Assembly (NCBI GenBank): GCA_016935715.1
Contig: JAFGQJ010000329.1
Location: forward strand, 1-5,097
Direction: 5' to 3'
DNA: 5,097 nucleotides
Source: Spirochaetales bacterium
GTDB lineage: Bacteria; Spirochaetota; Spirochaetia; SZUA-6; DRHE01
The position numbers and the translations under genes are program-made. Positions 5,071 to 5,097 of the stretch are shown here, piece after piece (position 1 is the first letter of the stretch; each line of letters starts with the position of its first letter). The notes beneath the pieces are model-generated. The model did not search any database. It was not told the DNA's origin and saw only the letters and a program-made list of their open reading frames with translations.

Positions 5071-5097
5071 CCTCGAAACGGTCGTGACTCCGGACCG
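5061..5097 (+). terminator. possible terminator stem, cut by the window edge
   Basis: CGGTCCG (5061-5067) and CGGACCG (5091-5097) form a perfect 7-bp inverted repeat around a 23-nt middle. The middle contains a smaller GACC (5069-5072) / GGTC (5080-5083) pair. The left arm overlaps the stop codon region of the DUF4097 gene, as expected for a terminator of the cassette. The sequence ends at the right arm, so the T-run that would confirm it cannot be seen. Confidence 0.4.

Noticed and set aside
1..5097. CRISPR arrays, tRNA or rRNA genes, insertion sequences and phage genes
   Set aside because: No regular direct-repeat array, cloverleaf with a TTCRA arm, rRNA-like stretch, transposase motif or terminal repeat was seen on either strand.

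Overview
This window of about 5.1 kb comes from a bacterium of moderately high GC content, roughly high-50s percent by eye. It has compact operons, ATGA-type stop/start overlaps and strong AGGAG-type ribosome sites. Two genes encode exported lipoproteins. The M15 peptidase lipoprotein has an atypical lipobox and an N-terminal domain that reminds me of spirochaete M15 proteins. A free-living spirochaete is therefore my best guess, but only a moderate one, because nothing in the window is diagnostic of a phylum.

Left half (1-2374), minus strand. Reading in the direction of transcription, this is a short cell-envelope operon. First is an M15-type zinc D,D-carboxypeptidase/endopeptidase lipoprotein (2374 to 1385). 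Next is a small unrecognised protein of 72 residues that overlaps the peptidase stop (1392 to 1174). Last is a 344-residue lipoprotein with a CsgG/LpoB-like first part and a helical TPR-like tail (1106 to 72). After the last stop, AT-rich inverted repeats and a repeated 10-mer lie in 1-76 and may form the transcription end.

Middle (2375-3076). A 144-bp divergent spacer with an AT-rich core separates the minus-strand operon from a plus-strand DNA-alkylation-repair (AlkD/HEAT-like) gene. That gene keeps the family's start and its exact C-terminal signature. It appears to lack about 50 internal residues at an 'AP' microhomology, so it may be an in-frame internal deletion.

Right half (3077-5097), plus strand. 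This is a tight three-gene cassette: a PadR-family repressor, a DUF1700/HAAS-type membrane protein and a DUF4097 membrane-anchored repeat protein. The genes are joined by two consecutive 4-bp ATGA overlaps. A near-ideal promoter (17-bp spacing, perfect TATAAT) lies upstream. Two perfect palindromes cover the -10/start region and the early leader, which is where an autorepressor operator would be expected. Together the genes look like an envelope-sensing module: a one-domain DNA-binding regulator, a membrane partner, and an extracytoplasmic beta-solenoid-like sensor or structural protein with about nine to ten SGD-marked turns. A 7-bp inverted repeat ends exactly at the window edge after the last stop and may be the start of a terminator.
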